Source: Pseudomonadota bacterium
GTDB lineage: Bacteria; Desulfobacterota; JAPLJL01
DNA length: 5,957 nt
NCBI GenBank assembly: GCA_026388615.1
Contig: JAPLJL010000279.1
Span: 1-5,957, forward strand
Reading direction: 5' to 3'
The notes beneath the pieces are model-generated. The model was given only the letters and a program-made list of their open reading frames with translations, ran no database searches and was not told the DNA's origin. The position numbers and the translations under genes are program-made. Shown here one piece after another: positions 1-4,856 of the stretch. Numbering within the stretch: the first letter of the stretch is position 1; each line of letters starts with the position of its first letter.

Positions 1-288
1 ATCGCCTTCCTTGGCGGTGAAGGCGGCGCGCTCTTCCGGGGTGGTGATAATCTGGTCCTTGGCGTAGATGATGGCCGAGAGGCGGGCGTCATCCAGGGCC
101 TTGCCCGCGTCTTTGCCCTCGCCGGCGGCCTTGACCCGGACTCCGTCCGGACCCAGGCTTTCGATCAGGGTGGACTGCTGGAGATTGGGCTTGGGCGGTC
201 CACCCGCGCAGACAGCTATCGCCATCCCGACCACCAGGACGAGGCTCAAGGTCGGAATCAGCCATTCATTCATTTTGTTCCTCTTCAT
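1..288 (-). CDS. Exported protein or lipoprotein, N-terminal 96 residues, LPP20/FlgT-N-like (partial)
   Basis: The reading frame starts at ATG 288-286 and is still open at position 1, so only the first 96 codons are visible. The start is set by a strong AGGAGG at 300-295 with a 6-base spacer; a second ATG at codon 6 is too far from it. Residues 1-8 are polar and basic (MKRNKMNE). Residues 10-27 form a hydrophobic signal segment ending in IAVC at Cys27, followed by AGGPPKP. This could be a lipobox, but Val at -1 is off consensus, so cleavage by signal peptidase I after VCA is also possible. Residues 50-76 (beginning VRVKAAGEGKDAG, then ALDDAR) resemble the Ala-rich strand-helix start of LPP20 or FlgT N-terminal domains, and match the LPP20-like protein encoded at 3752-2178 without gaps in GxGxDxxxAxDDAR. 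The gene lies downstream of the beta-barrel gene, on the same strand, 113 bases away. Export is well supported; the exact family and function are not known. Confidence 0.8.
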   Translation of the reverse strand, partial: MKRNKMNEWLIPTLSLVLVVGMAIAVCAGGPPKPNLQQSTLIESLGPDGVRVKAAGEGKDAGKALDDARLSAIIYAKDQIITTPEERAAFTAKEGD

Positions 289-294
289 TTTTTT

Positions 295-300
295 CCTCCT
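295..300 (-). promoter_or_regulatory. Shine-Dalgarno site deciding the start of the partial exported-protein gene
   Basis: AGGAGG on the minus strand, six A residues before the ATG at 288. It favours this ATG over the in-frame ATG five codons later. Confidence 0.8.
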
Positions 301-313
301 TTTTTGCAATTCC

Positions 314-391
314 GTCATTCTGAGTCCTGAACCGATATCAAGACGAAGAATCTCGAGATCCTTCTCCCGCCCAAGGCGGGATCAGGATGAC
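314..391. repeat. MITE-like intergenic repeat with imperfect terminal inverted repeats
   Basis: The ends GTCATTCTGA (314-323) and TCAGGATGAC (382-391) are complementary at 9 of 10 positions. Inside lies a strong hairpin: TCCCGCC (365-371), loop CAA, GGCGGGA (375-381). A further 5-bp outer stem, ATCCT/AGGAT (358-362/384-388), is separated from it by a 2x2 internal loop. The middle contains CGAAGAATCTCGAGATC. I recall sequences of the form GTCATTCTGAG...GAAGAATCTC as dispersed repeats in many genomes; that is memory, not a search. The element fills most of the gap between the beta-barrel gene stop (402) and the next start (288), so as RNA its hairpin would sit just after the barrel gene. There is no T-tract, so it is not a classical terminator. 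Confidence 0.6.
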
Positions 392-401
392 ACCGAATAT
401 G

Positions 402-1916
402 TTAGAACATTCCATTTATGCCAAATGTAATCGCCGGTCCCGTGGTGGTCACCTCGGGTCCGTCATCATCGGTAATACCTTCTTTTTCCCATTCTTTACC
501 GCCGGTATATAACCGGAATCCGACTTGCCCGGTGACGGAAAGCCAGGGGGCCAGGAGAAGTTCCAGTCCTCCGTAGGGGGTGACCCCGAATTGATCCTGC
601 ATGTAGCCGTCGTTTGCTCCCCCAGATAAAGTCACCCGGGACCATCCACCGCGGACGCCCAGATCCAGGGCCAGGCGGCGGAGGTAGAATTTTTTCACCA
701 GTCCGCCTTCGACTCCGTAAAAATAGGCGTCGCTGGCCATAGCTATATAGCCTTCCGCGCTGAACCATAATTCGGAGACAGCGATAAAACGGGCCAGGTC
801 AAGCTCGAGCCCGCCGACGGGGCCAAAGGCCATGGAGCCGGCGTCTGCATTCAGATTGGACTGGTCGATCGGCAGGAGCCCGAAGCGGATATATCCGTCA
901 ACCAGGAGCTGGGGATATTCCTTCAGCTCGGTACCGGCCTCGATTTTTTCCTTTGAAATTATTTTCTGGGCCCGGGAGGAAACCGGGGGCTGGCCCTTCT
1001 CGTCACCCACCCGGCGCACCTTCGCGTAGCCGATGTAAGTTTTTCCCTTACCCGCGACCTCCTCGTAAACCTTGTAGCCGGCGTCAAGCTCCACGTCGCT
1101 CTGTTTTCCGAATTCAAACTCGACGGAGTTCCAACCTGAGGACTGGACCTGGGCGGAGAGCTGGAATTCCGTGATCTTGCGGAGCTCAACCTGGATCTGG
1201 CGGGCCAGGCCCAGGAAGGGATTGTTGACCGCCGAGTCGAAGGCGCCCCATTTGGCCTTATCCTCCGGGCTCAAGATGGGGATGATTTCCTTGTCCTGGG
1301 TGGATTCCTGGGAAATAGTTTTCAAAACCGTGAGCTGGACACTGTCAATCTGGCCGTTCACGTACTGCGGGGTGACATGGTAGAAGGTGACATCGGCCCC
1401 GACGGTGGCATTCCAGTAATTCTTGGTTGTGTTCTGTCCCGTAATGCTGTCGTGGACCGTCTTGGAGGTTCTCTCCATCTTGAACTTGGTCACGGTGGGG
1501 GTGTAGATGTAGGCGGAGTTGATGATCCGCTCCAGGTCGGCGCCGGTGACGAGTTTTTCCTTGAAGCGGTAGTCTTCCCGGCCTTGAGCCTTGGCCCGAT
1601 CCAGTTTTACCTGGTCCACATACTTGGCGATCAGTTGGGCCAGGTCGTTGATATTTTCCACCTCGATCGGGATTGCGTTGTAATCGAAACGCCCGAGTTC
1701 CACCGCCCCCCGGATGCCTTTCTCCGTCACTTCCTGATGCCTCTGATCCATCGGAACCTGGTAATACGTTTTAAAATAAGAGATGGATTTCCTCTCGTAT
1801 TTTCCGATTTTTCCCTTTTCCGACTCTTCCTTAGTCGCTCCCTGCTGGGCCAGGGCCGGCCCCAGGGCCAGGAAAATAAAAGCTATGACCGCGCTGAGAA
1901 TGCTTTTTAGCTTCAA
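402..1916 (-). CDS. Exported protein with N-terminal periplasmic region and C-terminal outer-membrane beta-barrel, function unknown
   Basis: This is a complete 504-residue protein. The start is TTG 1916-1914, chosen because AGGAGG lies 5 bases upstream and because the protein then begins with a textbook signal peptide: MKLK, a hydrophobic core at 6-20, and ALA just before QQG at residues 21-26. The stop is TAA 404-402. Residues 27-275 are a mixed charged region with no family I recognise. Residues 276-336 (YKVYEEV, TYIGYAKVRRVG, an IEAG turn) faintly resemble the C-terminal SAF/FlgT-type fold, a low-confidence reading. Residues 337-504 show alternating aromatic/hydrophobic strands with Gly-rich turns (FGPVGGLELDLARF, ALDLGVRGGW, PYGGLELLLAPWLSVTGQVG). 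The protein ends AITFGINGMF, with the C-terminal Phe typical of barrels inserted by the BAM complex. I infer an outer-membrane protein with 8 or so strands and a large soluble N-terminal part. It lies between two other exported-protein genes on the same strand, suggesting a shared envelope role. The substrate or partner is unknown. Confidence 0.85.
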   Translation of the reverse strand: MKLKSILSAVIAFIFLALGPALAQQGATKEESEKGKIGKYERKSISYFKTYYQVPMDQRHQEVTEKGIRGAVELGRFDYNAIPIEVENINDLAQLIAKYVDQVKLDRAKAQGREDYRFKEKLVTGADLERIINSAYIYTPTVTKFKMERTSKTVHDSITGQNTTKNYWNATVGADVTFYHVTPQYVNGQIDSVQLTVLKTISQESTQDKEIIPILSPEDKAKWGAFDSAVNNPFLGLARQIQVELRKITEFQLSAQVQSSGWNSVEFEFGKQSDVELDAGYKVYEEVAGKGKTYIGYAKVRRVGDEKGQPPVSSRAQKIISKEKIEAGTELKEYPQLLVDGYIRFGLLPIDQSNLNADAGSMAFGPVGGLELDLARFIAVSELWFSAEGYIAMASDAYFYGVEGGLVKKFYLRRLALDLGVRGGWSRVTLSGGANDGYMQDQFGVTPYGGLELLLAPWLSVTGQVGFRLYTGGKEWEKEGITDDDGPEVTTTGPAITFGINGMF

Positions 1917-1920
1917 AATT

Positions 1921-1927
1921 TCCTCCT
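1921..1927 (-). promoter_or_regulatory. Shine-Dalgarno site supporting a TTG start
   Basis: The minus strand reads AAAGGAGGAAATTTTG, with GGAGG at 1926-1922 and a 5-base spacer to the TTG start at 1916. The strong site justifies a non-ATG start here. Confidence 0.8.
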
Positions 1928-2001
1928 TTCTAAACCTAAAATCCGATTTATATAGCCATTCCAGGAAAAATTAAACATAATATTTTTGGAACATTTCTTT
2001 C

Positions 2002-2112
2002 GTAGGGGAGCTGCTCCGCCGGCTCCCTTTTTCTCTATAAAAGCGTTTGAGTTGGACAGGACGGGCGGCCGCCCTTCGACTTCGCTCAGGATAAACTCCG
2101 GGCCGCCCCTAC
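2002..2112. repeat. Composite intergenic repeat bounded by GTAGGGG/CCCCTAC
   Basis: A 7-bp terminal inverted repeat, GTAGGGG (2002-2008) and CCCCTAC (2106-2112), encloses further structures. GGGAGC (2006-2011) pairs with GCTCCC (2022-2027). A perfect 12-base palindrome GGGCGGCCGCCC lies at 2063-2074. GGGCGGCC (2063-2070) also pairs with GGCCGCCC (2101-2108), forming a long hairpin whose loop carries CTTCGACTTCGCTCAGGA (2074-2091). That last motif and the TAGGGG...CCCCTA ends are of types I recall as widely dispersed intergenic repeats; this is memory, not a search. The layout suggests one repeat lying within another. Confidence 0.55.
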
Positions 2113-2177
2113 ACCGTACAATCGAGAACGGAAATGACTTTTAGCACAGCCAAGCCGTTATTAAAACGATGCGCCAA

Positions 2178-3752
2178 TTATATCTGATTCAATTTGTCCT
2201 TGACCAGTTCCGGGATCTTCTTGGCGGCCTCCTTCAGGGCGTTGACGGCCGAAAGCTCCTGGGTCGCGCCCGTGCCGGTCAGGTCGCTCCGGTCCAGCCC
2301 GGTCAGGACCTCGCCGGTGTTGCCGTCGATTACCTTAAGATTAACCCTGACTCGGCTGGCTTCCATCTTGCCCATGATGTTCTTGTAATACTCGCTTTTT
2401 GCAGTGCCCAAGATCAGGAAATCGGCCTTGGCCCTCTGCCCGGCTTCTTTCAGGGATTCCGATCCGCTGTTAGCGAGTTCTTCCGGTTCCGAGCCCAGGT
2501 TTCGGCGGGGGATCAGCACGAATCCTTCCTGGGCCAGGCCCTCGGTCAGGCCGGATTCCACGAAGGAAGGTTTCTGGGGCTTTCCCAGGTTTTCCTCATC
2601 GATAGCCACCAGGATCTTGGGGGCCGGGGCGGAAATCTGCACCTGCCCGCCGCTGAAGGGAGGAAAAATCCGGTTCAGATTAAGGTCCGCCGGGAGCTCG
2701 GCCAGGCGGGTGAGATCCGGCCCCAGGGAGATGGAGGCGGTCCGGGAGGAGGGGGAAAGCGAGGTGATCTGGAAATGGAGATTTCCCGCCGAATCGCTGA
2801 CCATGCCCGCTTCCAGCCGCCCCTGTCCGCTGACAAAGCCGGCGGCCGCCGGGAGGTCGGCGATGGGAGTCTGGCTTTTATACAGGAGCTGGACTTCCAC
2901 CGTGGCCGGGAGGTTCTGCCGGGAAACCAGGGCCAGGCTGGCTGGCTTTACCTGGGAGGAAATATCGTTAATGAGATTGAGAGCGTTTCTCTCTGCCACG
3001 ACGGCGAGGCTTTCTCCGCCTCCGGGGGCGGTGAGATCGGGGATAATCCAGGCTTCACTCAGGGCCCGGAGGTATTCCCGGAGGGCCGGGGCGATGGCCT
3101 TGGCGTTGAGATGGCGGTTTCCCTCCTCGAGATGGCTCATGGCCCGGTCGCGGAAACCGGTCTTGGAAAGTACCGCCAGGGAGTAAATCTTGATTCCTTC
3201 CTGCCAGCGTTCCTGGATGGTCACCCCTTTCAGGGTGGTGTTTTCGACCAGGGAGCTGACCTGGCTTTCCGAAACCTCCTGGTTCTGATAACTCGAAGTT
3301 TGTTTTTTACCCTGGGTGGAACTTTTCATTGCTTCCTGGACCGTGTTGGAGAACGAGGAACTCACGGTCACCTTGAGCTGGGCGGCGATTTCGGCCCGGG
3401 CGTCGTCGTCAGCTGATTTGAGATCCGAGCCGGCTCCCACTCCATAAATGTTATTGGGATCCGAAGGCGGGGTCTGGACCCAGGCCGGGCGTTTCTTCGC
3501 GAAAGGCACTTCGCGGGGCGCGGCCTTTTCCGGGGCCGAAGCGGAAGCCACGGCCGGGGTTCTTTCGGGCTTGTCGGCGGAGGTTATCGGGGTTGGGCCG
3601 CCTTTGACCTCACGATTCAACTCGGCCATGGCCTGGTCGGAACGCTGGCGGACTTCATCCCGCCGGGAGGTGTCGCGCGGTTTCTCCCCGCAGACGGCGA
3701 CGTTGGAAATAAGCAGGATTGAAACGGAAATAATTCCCAGGAATTTTTTCAC
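2178..3752 (-). CDS. Exported LPP20-domain protein with CsgG/FlgT-like C-terminal region
   Basis: This is a complete 524-residue protein. The start is GTG 3752-3750, after a tandem GGAGGAGGAG ribosome site; the stop is TAA 2180-2178. Residues 1-20 are a signal segment ending VAVC at Cys21, a possible but off-consensus lipobox (Val at -1). Residues 22-85 are a polar, Pro/Ala-rich linker. Residues 86-200 look like an LPP20-type domain: KKRPAWVQTPPSDPNNIYGV, then GAGSD, a DDAR helix, and a strand KIYSLAVLSKTGF. Residues 201-235 are helical (HLEEGNRHLNAKAIAPALREYL, tetratricopeptide-like). Residues 270-375 appear to be beta-sandwich. Residues 378-524 (PKILVAIDEEN, EGFVLIPRRNLG, ADFLILGTA, VRVNLKVIDGNTGEVL, then a basic amphipathic tail) resemble the nucleotide-free Rossmann-like half found in CsgG, FlgT-C and TolB-N. 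I infer a periplasmic or outer-membrane-associated assembly factor, with the barrel gene downstream as its likely partner. The substrate is unknown. Confidence 0.85.
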   Translation of the reverse strand: MKKFLGIISVSILLISNVAVCGEKPRDTSRRDEVRQRSDQAMAELNREVKGGPTPITSADKPERTPAVASASAPEKAAPREVPFAKKRPAWVQTPPSDPNNIYGVGAGSDLKSADDDARAEIAAQLKVTVSSSFSNTVQEAMKSSTQGKKQTSSYQNQEVSESQVSSLVENTTLKGVTIQERWQEGIKIYSLAVLSKTGFRDRAMSHLEEGNRHLNAKAIAPALREYLRALSEAWIIPDLTAPGGGESLAVVAERNALNLINDISSQVKPASLALVSRQNLPATVEVQLLYKSQTPIADLPAAAGFVSGQGRLEAGMVSDSAGNLHFQITSLSPSSRTASISLGPDLTRLAELPADLNLNRIFPPFSGGQVQISAPAPKILVAIDEENLGKPQKPSFVESGLTEGLAQEGFVLIPRRNLGSEPEELANSGSESLKEAGQRAKADFLILGTAKSEYYKNIMGKMEASRVRVNLKVIDGNTGEVLTGLDRSDLTGTGATQELSAVNALKEAAKKIPELVKDKLNQI

Positions 3753-3766
3753 TTCTCCTCCTCCTT
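3753..3766 (-). promoter_or_regulatory. Extended Shine-Dalgarno site supporting a GTG start
   Basis: The minus strand reads AAAGGAGGAGGAGAAGTG. Overlapping GGAGG units lie 4 and 7 bases before the GTG at 3752, which accounts for initiation at a non-ATG codon. Confidence 0.8.
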
Positions 3767-3782
3767 TAAAAACAAGAAATTC

Positions 3783-3797
3783 AAAATTGGCAATTTT
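3783..3797. repeat. Small AT-rich palindrome upstream of the LPP20-like gene
   Basis: AAAATTG (3783-3789) and CAATTTT (3791-3797) are perfect 7-base arms around a single G, 31-45 bases upstream of the GTG start. It could be an operator, but palindromes of this size and composition also arise by chance. Confidence 0.3.
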
Positions 3798-3802
3798 CGA
3801 AA

Positions 3803-3890
3803 CTGGATTCCTGCTTCCAACTTCGCCAACATGTCCGACATAGCCTTGGCGAAGTCGGAGGCTTCGTCGGACAGGTTCGCAGGAATGACG
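3803..3890. repeat. Nested REP-like repeat element with four inverted repeats
   Basis: The outer arms are ATTCCTGC (3807-3814) and GCAGGAAT (3879-3886). Inside, ACTTCGCCAA (3820-3829) pairs with TTGGCGAAGT (3846-3855), and TGTCCGAC (3832-3839) pairs with GTCGGACA (3866-3873). The two internal pairs interleave, so only one can form at a time. ATGTCCGACAT (3831-3841) is itself nearly palindromic, and GTCGGA occurs twice as a direct repeat (3854, 3866). The outer flanks match the form CTGGATTCCTGC...TTCGCAGGAATGACG that I remember as a compact, widespread intergenic hairpin. Here it seems split by a second repeat of about 60 bases. That split is inference from memory of the repeat. Confidence 0.6.
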
Positions 3891-3923
3891 TCCTTTTCCT
3901 TTACCCCTCTCTTCTCTTCATTC

Positions 3924-3971
3924 TTGACACTAGACCCTTGAACCCTCGAAACCTAGGACCCTAGGACCCTG
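3924..3971. repeat. Degenerate 7-8 base tandem array, consensus TNGRACCC
   Basis: Consecutive units read TTGACAC, TAGACCC, TTGAACCC, TCGAAACC, TAGGACCC, TAGGACCC. The last two are identical, and the array ends one base or so before the SRPBCC gene stop codon at 3974-3972. Similar runs of short (T)(N)GAACCC units occur between genes in some uncultured bacterial lineages (recollection). Confidence 0.6.
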
Positions 3972-4679
3972 TTATTTTAATTCTTTTCCCTCCAATTTGG
4001 CCTTGATGGCGCGGGCCATTAGGATGGCGGTGGTGCTGGTGATGGCGATTTCCATGACCGGTTGCTCCTTGAACAGGTATTTGACCAGGTAGCCGAGGGA
4101 GCGGAGGTCCGAATAAAGAGAATAAAAAGCCGCCGTTTTCTTGCCGCCTTCCAGCGGGATCAATTCCCAGGCGCCGACGTCCTCGGCGAGGTCGCCTTCC
4201 TTAAGGGTCCAGTCGATCCGCAGTTTTTCTTTCTGGTGAACCTGGCGGAGGGTATAGCGGATCCGGTATTTGATAATCGAGAATTTAAAAGCCACCGTGA
4301 AGGAAGTAAGAATGACGTTTTCGGCGTCGCCCGGGGCGGTCGCTACCTTATCGCAATCCGGGATGAATTCCGGGTAATGCTGGTAATCGGTAATCGTTTT
4401 CCAGACCTCGTCGGGGGTGGCGTTAATCAGAATTCCCGCGGTGACGAACTTGAACCTGCCTCCCTGTTCGTTTTCCTTGATAATCAGGATTTCCCCCTCT
4501 TTCAGGAGTTTCTCCACCGTGTCCGGGTCAACTTTCAGTCGAACCACGGACATTTCTTCCGAAGCCAGGAGGGGGGTAAAAATCAGGAGATTGATCAGAA
4601 GCGGGGTAAAAAGGAGGACCAGGCCAAAACCGATTGAAAAAATCATTTTTCGGCGGGCACAGGCGGGGGATTCGTTCAT
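3972..4679 (-). CDS. Signal-anchored SRPBCC (START/polyketide cyclase-like) protein
   Basis: This is a complete 235-residue protein. The start is ATG 4679-4677, with AAAGGAGG upstream and a 6-base spacer; the stop is TAA 3974-3972. Residues 9-11 are basic (RRK). Residues 13-38 are a long hydrophobic stretch acting as a signal peptide or a single membrane anchor; cleavage near LLAS (37-40) is possible. Residues 48-80 precede the core (VDPDTVEKLLKEGEI and a strand). Residues 83-200 are the SRPBCC helix-grip fold, with the hallmark INATPDEVWKTITDYQHYPEF then IPDC opening as in RatA/Coq10-like proteins, followed by beta strands and a GAWELIPL strand. A helix at about 205-228 closes the cavity. 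The family binds hydrophobic ligands in a central cavity, but the ligand here cannot be read from sequence. The export signal places the domain in the periplasm or on the outer face of the inner membrane. The gene is divergent from the sirtuin gene and upstream of the envelope genes on the same strand. Confidence 0.9.
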   Translation of the reverse strand: MNESPACARRKMIFSIGFGLVLLFTPLLINLLIFTPLLASEEMSVVRLKVDPDTVEKLLKEGEILIIKENEQGGRFKFVTAGILINATPDEVWKTITDYQHYPEFIPDCDKVATAPGDAENVILTSFTVAFKFSIIKYRIRYTLRQVHQKEKLRIDWTLKEGDLAEDVGAWELIPLEGGKKTAAFYSLYSDLRSLGYLVKYLFKEQPVMEIAITSTTAILMARAIKAKLEGKELK

Positions 4680-4743
4680 TGAATGCCTCCTTTATTTCTG
4701 TTTTCCGGAGAGAAATATCGCCGGTTTTTTCGTGGCCTTTAAA

Positions 4744-4772
4744 ATTATATTAGATAGGGTAAGGTGAATAAA
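4744..4772 (-). promoter_or_regulatory. Candidate promoter for the SRPBCC gene
   Basis: A perfect TATAAT lies on the minus strand at 4749-4744. Seventeen bases upstream is a weak -35, TTTATT (4772-4767). Transcription would start near 4737, giving a leader of about 58 bases before the ATG at 4679. The -10 is convincing; the -35 is poor. Confidence 0.45.
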
Positions 4773-4793
4773 GCCGGCAATCGGAACCGGCTT
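4771..4793. promoter_or_regulatory. Inverted repeat AAGCCGG/CCGGCTT between the divergent promoters
   Basis: AAGCCGG (4771-4777) and CCGGCTT (4787-4793) are perfect 7-base arms with a 9-base spacer. The left arm touches the weak -35 of the minus-strand promoter. The right arm overlaps the first two bases of the TTGACT of the plus-strand promoter. A protein bound here could affect both directions. No T-tract follows on either strand, so a terminator is unlikely. Confidence 0.4.
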
Positions 4794-4818
4794 GACTCGG
4801 CATTTATTATAGTATTAT
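4792..4818 (+). promoter_or_regulatory. Candidate promoter for the sirtuin/XRE unit
   Basis: TTGACT (4792-4797, 5 of 6 matches to the -35 consensus) is followed after 15 bases by TATTAT (4813-4818, 5 of 6). TATTTT at 4816-4821, with 18-base spacing, is an alternative -10. The start would fall near 4825, about 30 bases before the ATG. The short spacing of the better -10 lowers confidence. Confidence 0.4.
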
Positions 4819-4843
4819 TTTATTTACCAAAGTAAATAAAATA
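4816..4843. promoter_or_regulatory. Perfect 12+12 palindrome, putative operator of the sirtuin gene
   Basis: TATTTTATTTAC (4816-4827) is exactly complementary to GTAAATAAAATA (4832-4843) across a 4-base spacer, CAAA. It overlaps the candidate -10 and the predicted transcription start and ends 13 bases before the ATG. The position fits an operator, and the XRE-type regulator encoded in the same unit is the obvious candidate ligand (inference). As RNA the AT-rich stem would be weak. Confidence 0.5.
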
Positions 4844-4856
4844 GTTTTCCCATCCC

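Larger units (their letters stand above)
1917..2177. other. 261-base gap: repeat element and AT-rich leader
   Basis: This is the gap between the LPP20-like gene stop and the barrel gene start. The part nearest the barrel gene (about 1930-2000) is AT-rich. On the minus strand it includes TATATAAA at about 1955-1948, which could be a -10 element, but I see no convincing -35 partner. The middle holds the repeat element described separately. No ORF with a ribosome site and no RNA gene was recognised. Confidence 0.5.

Noticed and set aside
68..430. 120-codon plus-strand open frame at the left end
   Set aside because: It runs antisense to the signal-peptide region of the partial exported protein and through the intergenic repeat; it has no ribosome site or domain.
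1377..1910. 177-codon plus-strand open frame opposite the barrel-protein gene
   Set aside because: It is the antisense shadow of a well-supported CDS and has no ribosome site or recognisable domain.
2006..2032. Hairpin GGGAGC...GCTCCC followed by TTTTT on the plus strand, like an intrinsic terminator
   Set aside because: No plus-strand gene lies upstream, the loop is 10 bases and the stem only 6 bp, and the minus-strand reading lacks a T-tract. It is better explained as part of the composite repeat.
2169..3416. 415-codon open frame on the plus strand opposite the LPP20-like gene
   Set aside because: It lies wholly antisense to a gene with a signal peptide, strong ribosome site and recognisable domains. 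Its product is a Gly/Gln/Phe-rich shadow translation with no family resemblance and no ribosome site.
3766..3791. TTGCCA plus TTTAAA as a promoter for the LPP20-like gene (minus strand)
   Set aside because: The predicted transcription start would fall inside the ribosome site, giving no usable leader.
4062..4637. 191-codon plus-strand open frame opposite the SRPBCC gene
   Set aside because: It is a shadow of the clear SRPBCC reading frame; its translation shows no domain.
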